Source: Corynebacterium sp. Marseille-P4321 | GTDB lineage: Bacteria > Actinomycetota > Actinomycetes > Mycobacteriales > Mycobacteriaceae | Assembly: GCF_903645305.1 (NCBI RefSeq) | Contig: NZ_CAHJXO010000002.1 | Span: 1-64,000, forward strand | Direction: 5' to 3' | DNA length: 64,000 nucleotides | Shown: positions 8,314 through 17,311 of the stretch, piece after piece | Numbering within the stretch: position 1 is the first letter of the stretch | Layout: each line of letters starts with the position of its first letter | The notes under the pieces: model-generated | What the model was told of the DNA's origin: nothing | What the model saw: only the letters and a program-made list of their open reading frames with translations | Database searches by the model: none | Translations under genes and position numbers: made by a program

Positions 8314-9621
8314 ATGACCACTTTCGCCGACCTCGGCCTGCCCCGCGACATCGTTTCCACCCTCGAGCGGGAGGGGATTGTAGAGCCATTCCCCATCCAG
8401 GAGGCGGCTATCCCCGATGCCCTGGCTGGCAAGGACGTGCTGGGGCGGGGTCCGACAGGCTCCGGCAAGACGTTCACCTTCGGGCTTCCCATGCTTGCCC
8501 GCCTGGCTGGCGCGCCGTCGAAGCCGGGGCAGCCACGCGGGCTGGTGCTTGCGCCAACCCGCGAGCTGGCCACCCAGATCAAGGACCGCCTGGAGGCCCC
8601 GGCCGCCGCCATGGGGCTGCGCGTTATCGACGTCGTCGGCGGCGTGAACATCAACAATCACATCCGCGCGCTCGCCTCCCCGGTCGACCTACTGGTGGCC
8701 ACCCCGGGCCGCGCGGAAGACCTCATCGGCCAGCGCAAACTCTCGCTGGGCGCGGTGGAGGTCACCGCGTTGGATGAGGCGGATCAGATGGCGGACATGG
8801 GTTTTCTGCCCCAGGTGCGCAAGCTGCTCGACCGCACGCCTCAAGATGGGCAGCGGTTGTTGTTCTCGGCGACGTTGGACGGCGACGTCGAAAAGCTCAT
8901 TGCCCGCTACATGCACTCCCCCGTCACCCACTCCACCGCGCCGGTGGAGGCCGCGGTGGACACGATGGAGCACCACCGACTACTTGTTGGCGACCGCGAG
9001 ACAAAGAACGAGATCGTGCTGCAAATCGGCGCGCGTGACGGCAAGACCATCATGTTCATGCGCACCAAACACGGCGTGGACCGGCAGGTGAAGAAGCTGC
9101 GCCGCGTAGGTATTCACGCCCAAGGCATTCACGGTGACAAGGGCCAGGGCGCGCGCACGCGGGCACTGGAGGGCTTTTCCGACGGCTCCACCCCGGTGCT
9201 CGTGGCTACCGATATCGCCGCGCGCGGCATCGACGTCGACGACGTTTCGCTCGTCGTGCACGTGGACCCGCCCGCAGAGCACAAGGCGTACCTGCACCGC
9301 GCCGGGCGCACTGCCCGCGCCGGCGAGTCCGGCACCGTTGTAACGCTGGTGATGGATGAGCAGCGCAAGGAGGTCGCCCAGCTCATGCGCAAGGCTGGCG
9401 TGGACGCGCCGGAGGTCGACGTTGCGCCGATGAGCGAGACGTTGGTTACCATTACCGGTGCACGCGTACCGGAGGGTGCTCCCCTGCCGCCGCCGGGGCA
9501 GCCACAGCAGAAGAAAACCGCGGGCGGCGCTCCGCGCGGGCGCGCCGGGGGCAACAGCGGGAGGCGCAATGGGTCGCGGAACCGCCGCGGCAACCGCAAC
9601 CGAAGGAGTAACGGGCGCTAA
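8314..9621 (+). CDS. DEAD-box ATP-dependent RNA helicase
   Basis: RNA-unwinding ATPase of superfamily 2. The motifs run in order: Q-motif region PFPIQ, motif I GPTGSGKT, motif Ia PTRELA, motif II DEAD (LDEADQM), motif III SAT and motif VI HRAGRTARAG. After about residue 385 comes a disordered basic tail rich in Arg, Gly and Asn, of the kind used for RNA binding in cold-shock helicases. At 435 residues the length is normal. Its start has no Shine-Dalgarno and is probably leaderless. Confidence 0.93.
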   Translation: MTTFADLGLPRDIVSTLEREGIVEPFPIQEAAIPDALAGKDVLGRGPTGSGKTFTFGLPMLARLAGAPSKPGQPRGLVLAPTRELATQIKDRLEAPAAAMGLRVIDVVGGVNINNHIRALASPVDLLVATPGRAEDLIGQRKLSLGAVEVTALDEADQMADMGFLPQVRKLLDRTPQDGQRLLFSATLDGDVEKLIARYMHSPVTHSTAPVEAAVDTMEHHRLLVGDRETKNEIVLQIGARDGKTIMFMRTKHGVDRQVKKLRRVGIHAQGIHGDKGQGARTRALEGFSDGSTPVLVATDIAARGIDVDDVSLVVHVDPPAEHKAYLHRAGRTARAGESGTVVTLVMDEQRKEVAQLMRKAGVDAPEVDVAPMSETLVTITGARVPEGAPLPPPGQPQQKKTAGGAPRGRAGGNSGRRNGSRNRRGNRNRRSNGR

Positions 9622-9640
9622 AGCGCGATAGACACCGACC

Positions 9641-11059
9641 ATGGACATATTTTTATCCATCCTTTCTCTTCTAGCCTTCGTGCTGCTCACAGCGTCGACA
9701 GGCCTGTTCGTGGCCATCGAGTTCGCCATGACCGGCATGGAGCGCTCCACTGTTGAAGCGCACGTGAAGGAGCGCGGCGACAAAACGGCGAAGGCGATCT
9801 ACCGCGACCACACAAACCTGTCATTCGTGCTTTCCGGCGCGCAGCTGGGCATTACGCTGACCACGCTGGCGGCGGGTTATCTCGCCGAACCGGTGCTAGG
9901 GCAGTTTTTCACCCCGGTGCTCGAGGCTGTGGGGCTCAACGCCTCCGCGTCTCGGACTGTGGCGCTGGTCCTGGCGCTGGTAGTGGCGACGTTCCTCTCC
10001 ATGGTCTTCGGCGAGCTTGTGCCGAAGAACTTGGCTATCACGAATCCGCTGGCCACCGCGCGCGTGGTGGTGCCGCCGGTGCACTGGTTTAACACCGCGT
10101 TTAAGTGGTTCATTAACTTCCTCAATGCCGCTGCGAACTGGGTGGTGCGAAAGCTGGGCATTGAGCCTGCCGACGAGCTGGCGTCCGCCCGCTCCGCGCA
10201 GGAGCTGGGCGCGATGGTGCGCAGCTCCGCGGAGGCCGGCGGGCTCGATGCGGCGACGGCGGCAGTATTGGACCGCTCCCTGCGCTTCGGCGACACCACC
10301 GCGGAAGAGGTGATGACGCCGCGCTCCACCATCGAATCGCTCGACGCGGACGACACGGTGGCGGACCTCATCGCGCTGGCGCGGGAGACGGGGCACTCCC
10401 GCTTCCCGGTGCGCCGCGGCGACTTGGACGACACGCTCGGCGTGGTGCACATTAAGGACGCGTTCTCCGTGGACCGCGACGAGCGCGCAACCACGAAGCT
10501 TTCGGAGCTCGCGCGCCGCATTCCGTTCGTGCCGGGCACGCTCGACGGCGACAGCGTGCTCAACCGCGTGCGCTCCGCCGGGTCGCAGGTGGTGCTGGTG
10601 GCCGACGAGTACGGCGGCACCCAGGGCTTGGTCACCATCGAGGATTTGGTGGAGGAAATCCTCGGCGAGGTCTACGACGAGTACGACGACCGCGATTCCG
10701 AGCGCGACTTCATCCGCTACGGCACCTCCTGGGAAGTCTCCGGCCTGGTGCGCCTGGACGAGTTGGCGCAGCGCACGGGCTTCAACGCCCCCGACGGGCC
10801 GTACGAAACCCTCGGCGGGCTCATCATGGCCGCCCTGGGGCGCATTCCCGAGCTTGGCGACGAAGTCGTGCTCACCGACCAAGCCGCCACCTTCCAGGAG
10901 GAGTTCGCCTCCGGGGTGGCGGGCGACTGGCTCGCGCAGGTCTCCGAGATGGACGGGCGCCGCATCGACCGCGCCATGCTGCGCCCGATCACCCCGGAGC
11001 AGGCGCAGGACCAAACCGCCCGGGCCGAGCACGCGGCGTCCGCGGGAGGTGAGGCGTAA
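9641..11059 (+). CDS. CNNM/CBS-domain membrane protein (HlyC/CorC family), first copy
   Basis: Membrane protein with an N-terminal DUF21/CNNM transmembrane domain (hydrophobic segments at about residues 4-28, 65-90, 100-125), a tandem CBS pair in the middle (GHSRFPVRRGD; VVLVADEYGGTQGLVTIEDL) and a C-terminal CorC/HlyC domain. Families of this type are linked to Mg2+/Co2+ efflux or divalent-cation homeostasis; the old name hemolysin is misleading. The stop codon directly abuts the start of the next, related gene, so the two are co-translated and may form a heteromer. Confidence 0.88.
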   Translation: MDIFLSILSLLAFVLLTASTGLFVAIEFAMTGMERSTVEAHVKERGDKTAKAIYRDHTNLSFVLSGAQLGITLTTLAAGYLAEPVLGQFFTPVLEAVGLNASASRTVALVLALVVATFLSMVFGELVPKNLAITNPLATARVVVPPVHWFNTAFKWFINFLNAAANWVVRKLGIEPADELASARSAQELGAMVRSSAEAGGLDAATAAVLDRSLRFGDTTAEEVMTPRSTIESLDADDTVADLIALARETGHSRFPVRRGDLDDTLGVVHIKDAFSVDRDERATTKLSELARRIPFVPGTLDGDSVLNRVRSAGSQVVLVADEYGGTQGLVTIEDLVEEILGEVYDEYDDRDSERDFIRYGTSWEVSGLVRLDELAQRTGFNAPDGPYETLGGLIMAALGRIPELGDEVVLTDQAATFQEEFASGVAGDWLAQVSEMDGRRIDRAMLRPITPEQAQDQTARAEHAASAGGEA

Positions 11060-12112
11060 ATGAGTATCTGGCTCGCCGCCGTGCTGATCGTGGTGCTGCT
11101 CGCCGCGAACGCGTTCTTCGTCGGCTCCGAGTTCGCTCTCGTGTCATCGCGCCGCGACAGGTTGGAGTCCCTGCTCGCGCAGGGCAAGCCCAAGGCGCAG
11201 AACGTGCTGTACGCCACCGAGCACCTTTCCATCTACCTCGCCGGCGCGCAGTTCGGCATCACCGTGGCGTCCCTTGTGCTGGGTAAGGTGGCCGAACCCG
11301 CGATCGCGTCCTACATCGAGGGGCCGTTCCTCGCGCTGGGTGTGGCGGAGGAGTTCATCAACCCGATCTCCTTCCTCATCGCCTTGGTCATCATCTCATT
11401 TTTGCACATCTTGTTCGGCGAGATGGTGCCGAAAAACATCGCGATCGCCGGCCCGGAGCAGACGGCGATGCTGCTTACGCCAGCGATGACGATGTGGATG
11501 CGCATCACCCGCCCCTTCATCGAGTTTTTGAACTGGGTGTCACGCAGGACGCTGCACGCCTTCGGCGTGGAGCAGCGCGACGAGCTGGAATCCACCGTGG
11601 ACCAGGAGCAGCTGGCCACCATGATCCAAGAGTCGCGCGAGGAAGGCCTGCTCGACGCGGAGGAGACGGTGCGCCTGGCCAAGGCGCTGCGACAGGAATC
11701 GCGCCACCTCAAGGAGGTGGTCATCCCCCTTGATGCGGTAAAGACCATCCCGTACAACCCGCGCGGCATTCCCCTATCCACCATCGAGGAGGCGGTGCGC
11801 GAGACCGGTTACTCCCGCTTCCCGGTGGCGTTTGGGCGCGACACGCTGGTGGGCTACATGCACGTCAAAGACATCCTGGACCTGATGGAGTCCAACGAGG
11901 AAGATCCGCGCGTGCCCGTGAAGCGCATCCGCCCGTTGACCACGGTGGATGGGGCGCAGTCCATGGATGACGCGCTCGCGCAGCTCCACCGCCGCTCCGC
12001 CCACATGGCGGAGGTGCACGAAAACGGCGTACTGGTGGGCATCGTTGCGCTCGAGGACCTCATTGAGGAGTACGTGGGCACGGTGTCCGACTGGACGCAC
12101 GAAGACGAATAG
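11060..12112 (+). CDS. CNNM/CBS-domain membrane protein, second copy
   Basis: A 350-residue paralogue of the preceding protein, with CNNM membrane segments and a CBS pair (GYSRFPVAFGRDTLVGYMHVKDILDL) but without the C-terminal CorC domain. Such long-plus-short pairs are common in actinobacteria and suggest a paired complex. GGAGGTGAGG ending the previous gene serves as ribosome-binding site, and ATG follows the TAA without a gap. Substrate is inferred to be a divalent cation. Confidence 0.86.
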   Translation: MSIWLAAVLIVVLLAANAFFVGSEFALVSSRRDRLESLLAQGKPKAQNVLYATEHLSIYLAGAQFGITVASLVLGKVAEPAIASYIEGPFLALGVAEEFINPISFLIALVIISFLHILFGEMVPKNIAIAGPEQTAMLLTPAMTMWMRITRPFIEFLNWVSRRTLHAFGVEQRDELESTVDQEQLATMIQESREEGLLDAEETVRLAKALRQESRHLKEVVIPLDAVKTIPYNPRGIPLSTIEEAVRETGYSRFPVAFGRDTLVGYMHVKDILDLMESNEEDPRVPVKRIRPLTTVDGAQSMDDALAQLHRRSAHMAEVHENGVLVGIVALEDLIEEYVGTVSDWTHEDE

Positions 12113-12123
12113 AGGACGAGTAG

Positions 12124-12987
12124 ATGACGCTCACCCTCGCGCCCGAGGAGTACCTGCCGCGCATCGAGGCGCACGCAGCGCGCGCGGAGCGCCTCACCCG
12201 GCCTCGCCTCGAGCGCCGCGCCCGCGGCGAGTACCACCCGGTGTGGGACTTCCTCTTCGAGTACTACCCCGTACGCCCGGCGCAACTCAAGCGCTGGCAC
12301 CCCGGCCACGGTGTGGCGCTCGCGGACGCGGGCGATCTACCGCAGGCAACCTGGCGCGACTACACCGCCAGCTCAGACGGCACGGTGGCGTTGGACGCCG
12401 AAAGCTTTTTGTCCCACAGGCGCGAAGACGTGGAGTGGGTGCGGGGGTTGCTGGGAGCCGTCGATAAGCGAAATGCCCACTTCGACTGCTTCGGGCTGCA
12501 CGAATGGGCGATGGTCTACCGCACGGATCACCCGCGCCACGACCTGCCGCTGCGGCTTGGCGCGGAGGGCACGAACGCTGTGGTGGAATCGCACCAGATC
12601 AAATGCACGCATTTCGACGCCTACCGGTTCTTCACCCCCGCCGCACGGCCACTGAACCTCACCGTGCTCAACCGCGAGACGCAGCCGGAGTGCGATCAGG
12701 CGGGCTGCGTGCACGTGAGCATGGATCTGTACAAGTGGGCCGTCAAACTCGGGCCCCTGATCCCCGGCGAACTCTTGCTGGACTGCTTCGAGCTGGCCAT
12801 GCACGCACGCCGGCTGGATATGGAGGCCTCGCCCTACGACTGCCGTGGGCTCGGCTTCTCCGTGGTGGCGATCGAGACCCCGGAGGGCAAAGCCGAATAC
12901 GTCGCCCGCCAACGTGCGCTCGCGGCCGAGGCCGCGCCGTTGCGCGCACGGCTTGTCGCGGCCGTCGACGCCGCGCTTGAGGGCTAG
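12124..12987 (+). CDS. Conserved actinobacterial protein, often labelled 3-methyladenine DNA glycosylase
   Basis: A soluble 287-residue protein found in this gene neighbourhood in corynebacteria. I recall homologues carrying the name 3-methyladenine DNA glycosylase, but I see no helix-hairpin-helix or other glycosylase signature that would support an enzyme activity. Conserved-looking blocks include VWDFLFEYYPVRP, CFGLHEWAMVYR and a mid-protein CTHFDAYRFFTP with nearby Cys and His residues, so metal binding is conceivable. It begins 11 bases after the CNNM gene and is probably in the same operon. It contains one GCTTATCGACG word in the Val-Asp-Lys phase. Confidence 0.7.
   Translation: MTLTLAPEEYLPRIEAHAARAERLTRPRLERRARGEYHPVWDFLFEYYPVRPAQLKRWHPGHGVALADAGDLPQATWRDYTASSDGTVALDAESFLSHRREDVEWVRGLLGAVDKRNAHFDCFGLHEWAMVYRTDHPRHDLPLRLGAEGTNAVVESHQIKCTHFDAYRFFTPAARPLNLTVLNRETQPECDQAGCVHVSMDLYKWAVKLGPLIPGELLLDCFELAMHARRLDMEASPYDCRGLGFSVVAIETPEGKAEYVARQRALAAEAAPLRARLVAAVDAALEG
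12459..12469 (-). repeat. GCTTATCGACG word, copy 2
   Basis: Inside the 12124-12987 gene, read there as GTC-GAT-AAG (Val-Asp-Lys). Confidence 0.85.
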
Positions 12988-13034
12988 ACTGGCGGGCAGG
13001 TTTTATCACGCGTTCGAGGTAAGGGCGGATTCAC

Positions 13035-14495
13035 ATGGCTCGTCACGCAAGCGGGAAAAACAACTACCAGCTGTCTACGGGTGCCGTGGTGGTGCTGCTC
13101 GTCGCGGCGCTGATTCTCGCGGGGCTGGTGTGGTTTTTCGCGGGGCACGGGGGCGGCAGCGACACCGATGCCCAAGGCGAACAGCCGGACTGCGTGGCCG
13201 GAGAGCTTGCGTTGCCCATCGCCGCGGCGGATCAGACGGCGGGCAAGGCGCTTGTCGACGCCTACGCGGCCTCGAACCCGGTCGTACGCGACTATTGCGT
13301 CACGCCCGAGCTTGTCGGCGATATCAATGACGCGGCGGTGTACGTGGCACCGAACAGCCCGGTGACGGGCCAAAAGTTGGAGAACTCCGGGCGCACCGCG
13401 GCGGTGTCTGACCCACAGCCGGTGTTTTCGGAGACCGTCGGCGTGGTCGGTGCGTCAAAGGCCAGCCCCGCCGAGATTAACGTGGCCGACGTGCGCTTCC
13501 CCGTCGGCGAGGAACCCGCGGCTTCTGCGCTGGTGGCCTCGCTGCTGTCGGGCAACGACAACGACGCGGTGAAGGCGCTGAGCGAGCAACGCGTCGCTAC
13601 GCTCGCGGACTTCGATGCTGCCGAAGGTACCTTTGCGGCCACGGTGGCAGACGCTGTCCCGGAGGGCCTGGAGTTCACTCCCCTAGACGCGGACGTAGTG
13701 TTTACCGCGATCCCGCTGAACCAGAACGATCAGGTGGACGAGAACCAAGCGCGTGCTGGCCAGGACTTCACCCGTTTCGCGGCCGAGCGCTTCGAGGGCT
13801 CGGAGCAGAACCAGCCTGTGATCGCTGAGCTGGTGTGGGCGGCCGCTCTGCCGCAAGGTGGCGAGGCGATCACAGGTGGACCCGACGGCCGTGACGGAAC
13901 CGAGGAGTCCGCAGGGGCAGGTGCCGACGACGCTGCGAAGGAGCCTCCGAGCGCCGCTGGCACCATCGAGCCTGCCGACACGCTGTTCCTGCTGGATACC
14001 TCGGAGCAGATGATGCCGTACATGCAGGCCGCGGAGGAAGGTATCGCGCAAGCGGCGGAGGCCGTGGCGGCCACCGGTAACCCGGTTGCGCTGTGGAACT
14101 ACTCCTCTCCCTTAAACCCGGGTGTGGTCAACGGTTTCCGCCGCAACATCGACATGACGCCGGACGGGCAGGCGGTTGCCGCCTCCGTGCGACGCTTCCT
14201 CAACGGCGGCGTGCCGCAGACCCGCGAGGCCGTACAGGCCGCGGTGGGCACGTACGCCGGTGCCGCTCCCCTCACCCGCATCGTGCTGGTGACCACCGGA
14301 ACCGCGGACGCCGGCGACGACAAGGTGTTCATCGAGCAGGTGCGCGAGGCAGCCGGTGACAGCGTGGAGATCACAGTGGTGCACGTCGGCGACGCCGAGG
14401 TCGATTCCGCGCTGGATCGTCTCGCCTCGAACAAAGTTCAGGCCAGCCAGCCGGACGCGATCATCGCGGGGATCCGCGAAGCCGCCGGCGTATAA
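13035..14495 (+). CDS. Membrane-anchored VWA-domain protein
   Basis: A 486-residue protein with a short basic N-terminus and one transmembrane segment (about residues 17-36, VVVLLVAALILAGLVWFF). It is probably anchored by an uncleaved signal and exposed outside the membrane. The middle resembles a solute-binding-protein fold, and a von Willebrand A domain starts near residue 315 (DTLFLLDTSEQM). The metal-ion motif reads DTSEQ rather than DxSxS, so Mg2+ coordination may be altered. Corynebacterial relatives with this architecture have no assigned function. A good GAGGTAAGGG ribosome-binding site precedes ATG 13035, and a strong bidirectional terminator follows. Confidence 0.82.
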   Translation: MARHASGKNNYQLSTGAVVVLLVAALILAGLVWFFAGHGGGSDTDAQGEQPDCVAGELALPIAAADQTAGKALVDAYAASNPVVRDYCVTPELVGDINDAAVYVAPNSPVTGQKLENSGRTAAVSDPQPVFSETVGVVGASKASPAEINVADVRFPVGEEPAASALVASLLSGNDNDAVKALSEQRVATLADFDAAEGTFAATVADAVPEGLEFTPLDADVVFTAIPLNQNDQVDENQARAGQDFTRFAAERFEGSEQNQPVIAELVWAAALPQGGEAITGGPDGRDGTEESAGAGADDAAKEPPSAAGTIEPADTLFLLDTSEQMMPYMQAAEEGIAQAAEAVAATGNPVALWNYSSPLNPGVVNGFRRNIDMTPDGQAVAASVRRFLNGGVPQTREAVQAAVGTYAGAAPLTRIVLVTTGTADAGDDKVFIEQVREAAGDSVEITVVHVGDAEVDSALDRLASNKVQASQPDAIIAGIREAAGV

Positions 14496-14503
14496 CTGGC
14501 GCG

Positions 14504-14555
14504 CAAAGCCCCGGCGGTCGGTGCACGATACTTTGCACAGACCGCCGGGGCTTTG
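14504..14555. terminator. Bidirectional terminator between VWA gene and MerR gene
   Basis: Perfect inverted repeat of about 16 bp (CAAAGCCCCGGCGGTC with its complement) with A-rich and T-rich flanks. It lies between two convergent genes, so it can stop both. Confidence 0.85.
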
Positions 14556-14576
14556 CCGGCATGGGAAGAGTTTCGC

Positions 14577-15152
14577 TTAGGAGGTCTTGCGACGGCGACG
14601 ATCAGCGAGCTCGTCGAAGCCGATGACGTTGGTGTCCTCGTCCTCGGCGACGCGCTCCGACGGGAAAGAGGAGATCGTGCCGGTGAGTTCCTTCATGATC
14701 TGCGGGACGGCGATACCGAACACGCCCTGGCCGCCGCCAAGGAGGTCGATGATCTCCTCGTTGCTACGGCACTCGTAGACCGTCACGCCGTCGGAGACCA
14801 GCGTGATTTCGGCGATGTCGTTCACGCCGCGGTCGCGCAGCTTATCCACCGCGAGGCGAATGTTCTGCAGGGAGATGCCGGTGTCAAGCAGCCCCTTGAC
14901 GATCTTGAGGACAAGGATGTCTTTGAAGGAGTACAGGCGCTGGGAACCGGAGCCCTTCGCACCGCGGATCGACGGGCGGACCAAGCCGGTGCGCGCCCAG
15001 TAATCCAGCTGGCGGTACGTGATGCCGGCGACTTGGCACGCGATGGGCACGCGGTAGCCGACCTCGTCGGACGGGCCGACGTCGAAAAGCGATTCCTGCA
15101 CCGGTGCCTCGTTCGCGGCGAGCGTGTCGCCGTCGTGGGTATTGATGCTCAC
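14577..15152 (-). CDS. MerR-family transcriptional regulator
   Basis: A 191-residue regulator with the winged-helix MerR DNA-binding domain (GYRVPIACQVAGITYRQL, then DYWARTGLVRPS) followed by a helical region. It lacks the cysteine set of metal-sensing MerR proteins, so the effector is unknown. In corynebacteria it sits in a conserved block with a bifunctional nuclease, FtsR and OdhI. The open frame allows an ATG at 15170, but GTG 15152 has GGGAG seven bases upstream and is the better start. A TTGACC/TTTAAT promoter pair with 18-base spacing is visible upstream around 15197-15226. Confidence 0.85.
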   Translation of the reverse strand: MSINTHDGDTLAANEAPVQESLFDVGPSDEVGYRVPIACQVAGITYRQLDYWARTGLVRPSIRGAKGSGSQRLYSFKDILVLKIVKGLLDTGISLQNIRLAVDKLRDRGVNDIAEITLVSDGVTVYECRSNEEIIDLLGGGQGVFGIAVPQIMKELTGTISSFPSERVAEDEDTNVIGFDELADRRRRKTS

Positions 15153-15273
15153 GTAATTACTCCCATGCAACTTAACTGATGGCCTAATGACTATTAAAGG
15201 CCAAGCATAGGGAAACGGTCAAGGGTAAACGGCGCAACACGCCGAACTTTAACCCTCAACTACACATTTAGGG

Positions 15274-15897
15274 CTAGTTTTTCCCACCAGTCACATCGTT
15301 CCCATCGTCATCATCGGCATCTGGTTTGGAGTCCTCGTCATCAGAATCCGGCTGTCCCTCTAGGGAGATATCTTCGACGCCGAGGTTGCGCATAAGCTCC
15401 TCGAAATCCCGGTCCGCCTGGGCGTCGCCGCTCGCCGAGAACCCGTCGTCCTCCCCCGGCGTGTCTATCATCGCGTCCTCTCCAAAGAAATCGCGCACGT
15501 CCTCTGGGGAAATGTAAATCGAGGCTTGGGAGGCCACCATCTCGTCGATACCAAGTTCGCACTCGATCTCGCACGCGAGGAGCAAGGCGTCGGAGGCGCG
15601 CATGTCGACCTCGTTGCCGTTCACCAGCGTCGCTGTTGCCATGAAGGTGCCATCGACGTAGGAGGAGATCTCAACCGCTTCTACCCAATTGCCGCTTTCA
15701 CGAAGCGCATCGGCGAGCACCTCCGTCATCCGGGGGCGGCTGGGCGACCAGCCCTCAAGTCGCGCCGCAAGCTGCCCGCCTTCAAACGGTGGAAGCCACA
15801 CCGGGATGAAACGCCCGTTGGAGGGGCGCTGCAGCAACGCACAAAGGAAGTGCTCCGGGCCGACCGGGAACACCCCGACGAGGTGAACCGATTCCAT
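15274..15897 (-). CDS. Bifunctional nuclease family protein (DUF151)
   Basis: A 207-residue protein of the BFN/DUF151 family, whose founder members are nucleases acting on DNA and RNA. The conserved part covers residues 1-135 (FPVGPEHFLCALLQRP, RPRMTEVLADALRESG, ASDALLLACEIEC). A C-terminal acidic tail rich in Asp and Glu follows and is probably disordered. It starts three bases after the upstream FtsR gene and is surely co-transcribed with it. Nuclease activity in bacteria remains an inference. Confidence 0.85.
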   Translation of the reverse strand: MESVHLVGVFPVGPEHFLCALLQRPSNGRFIPVWLPPFEGGQLAARLEGWSPSRPRMTEVLADALRESGNWVEAVEISSYVDGTFMATATLVNGNEVDMRASDALLLACEIECELGIDEMVASQASIYISPEDVRDFFGEDAMIDTPGEDDGFSASGDAQADRDFEELMRNLGVEDISLEGQPDSDDEDSKPDADDDDGNDVTGGKN

Positions 15898-15900
15898 CGG

Positions 15901-16677
15901 CTAGCTATCCAGCTGCTTGCGCAGCTCGTTCTTCACCAGCGAGGCGTGCAGGGAGACCACCAGCGCAGACATCTGCTGACCGATCTCCTCCGCCTTCTGG
16001 CGGGCGGTAACCTTGCCGGACTTCGCCACCGGCTCGGTGACCTGGTTGATCATGTCTGCCTGGCGTGCGGCCGCGGTGCGAAGCGTCTTCAGATGGCGCG
16101 TGTCGAAGCCGAACTCCGACAGCGAAACCGCGGTGGTCACGGTACGCACATCGTCTGCGTTGAACAGGCCCGTCGCGTCCGGGGTGATGACGCCGACCTT
16201 GATCAGTTCGTCCACGGTCTCCTGCGGGGCCTGGGCCTGCTCGGCGAGGTCGGTCGCGGTGAGCTGCGTGGTGCTCGGAGCGCGGAAGTTCTCCGGCGAA
16301 ACCATCGGCTCCGTGTCCGAGGCAGTAAGGATTGCGGTGACCTGACCCGTATCCATCGCCTCCAGCTGCTCACGGATCACCTTCAGCGGCAGGTAGTTAT
16401 CGCGCTGCGTGACCAGAATGTAGCGCAGGCGCTCCACATCCTCTTCGGTGAAGCGGCGGTACCCGGAGGCCGTGCGCTGCGGGGTGATCAGCCCTTCCGA
16501 TTCCAAAAAGCGGATCTTCGACACCGTCACATCAGGAAACTCGGTGCGCAGGCGCTCAAGCACGACGCCGATCGACATCGTCTTAGCGGGCTTGGCACTG
16601 CTGCGCGCGCCTTGCTGCGGGGCGGTTTTACGGATTGCGCTCACGTAATCGGACTTTTCTACTTCTTGCGCGCTCAC
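15901..16677 (-). CDS. ftsR: FtsR-type MerR transcriptional regulator
   Basis: A 258-residue MerR-type regulator with the DNA-binding wing at residues 34-100 (MSIGVVLERLRTEFPD, KIRFLESEGLITPQR, GYRRFTEEDVERLRYI). In C. glutamicum the protein at this position between odhI and the DUF151 gene, FtsR, activates ftsZ and so affects cell division; the name is transferred on synteny and sequence type. The start is a GTG at 16677 without an obvious Shine-Dalgarno. The C-terminal half is helical and probably dimerises. Confidence 0.82.
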   Translation of the reverse strand: MSAQEVEKSDYVSAIRKTAPQQGARSSAKPAKTMSIGVVLERLRTEFPDVTVSKIRFLESEGLITPQRTASGYRRFTEEDVERLRYILVTQRDNYLPLKVIREQLEAMDTGQVTAILTASDTEPMVSPENFRAPSTTQLTATDLAEQAQAPQETVDELIKVGVITPDATGLFNADDVRTVTTAVSLSEFGFDTRHLKTLRTAAARQADMINQVTEPVAKSGKVTARQKAEEIGQQMSALVVSLHASLVKNELRKQLDS

Positions 16678-16748
16678 GGCGCGTCATCGGATCAGGAGGG
16701 GGCGGGCCCGCGAATACGGGCAGGGTTTTGGCTCAGCTCAATGGGGCT

Positions 16749-16770
16749 GAAAAACCCGGGGATCCCGGGC
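16749..16770 (-). terminator. Terminator after odhI
   Basis: CCCGGG-GAT-CCCGGG hairpin immediately after the odhI stop codon, followed on the minus strand by TTTTTC. Confidence 0.8.
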
Positions 16771-17196
16771 TTAGTTCTCGCCGGTGATGAAGACCAGGCG
16801 GAACTTACCAATCTGAATCTCGTCGCCGTTGGTCAGCGTCTGCGAGTTCTGCGGCTCACGGTTGACGTAGGTGCCGTTGAGCGAACCGACATCCACAACC
16901 TCGTAGCCGCCCTCAGCGCGGCGGAACTCTGCGTGGCGGCGCGACACCGTCACGTCGTCGAGGAAGATGTCCGCCTCCGGGTGGCGCCCAGCGGTGGTGG
17001 AATCCTGGTCCAGCAGGAAGCGGGCGCCAGCGTTCGGGCCACGCTTAACGACGAGCAGTGCCGCACCCTCCGGCAGGTTTTCCGTTCCAGCCTCAGAGTC
17101 GACCGAAGCGGCCGCGCCGGACTCCATTTCCTTCAACAGGTCGGCGCGGAATACCGAAGTGGTTTCCACCTGGTTCTGCTGGGTGTTGTCGCTCAT
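16771..17196 (-). CDS. odhI: FHA-domain regulator of 2-oxoglutarate dehydrogenase
   Basis: Unphosphorylated OdhI (GarA in mycobacteria) binds and inhibits the 2-oxoglutarate dehydrogenase complex; phosphorylation by PknG and other Ser/Thr kinases turns it off. The phospho-acceptor motif ETTSVFRADLL is intact, with the two threonines at positions 12 and 13. The FHA domain fills the C-terminal two thirds, with the phosphopeptide-binding GRHPEAD and VSRRHAEF blocks. The frame extends 16 codons upstream, but ATG 17196 has AGGAG six bases before it and gives the family's usual length (141 residues). A TATGAT -10 box lies at 17240-17245. Confidence 0.95.
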   Translation of the reverse strand: MSDNTQQNQVETTSVFRADLLKEMESGAAASVDSEAGTENLPEGAALLVVKRGPNAGARFLLDQDSTTAGRHPEADIFLDDVTVSRRHAEFRRAEGGYEVVDVGSLNGTYVNREPQNSQTLTNGDEIQIGKFRLVFITGEN

Positions 17197-17311
17197 GAGT
17201 CGCTCCTGACGTAGTCGATTCTTGCCTTGAACTTCTGCCATCATAGCGCCCCGCCGCGAAAGGGTGCGCTATCTTTTCGCCAATTCCTCCGCGGCGCGGG
17301 CCTGCACTTGC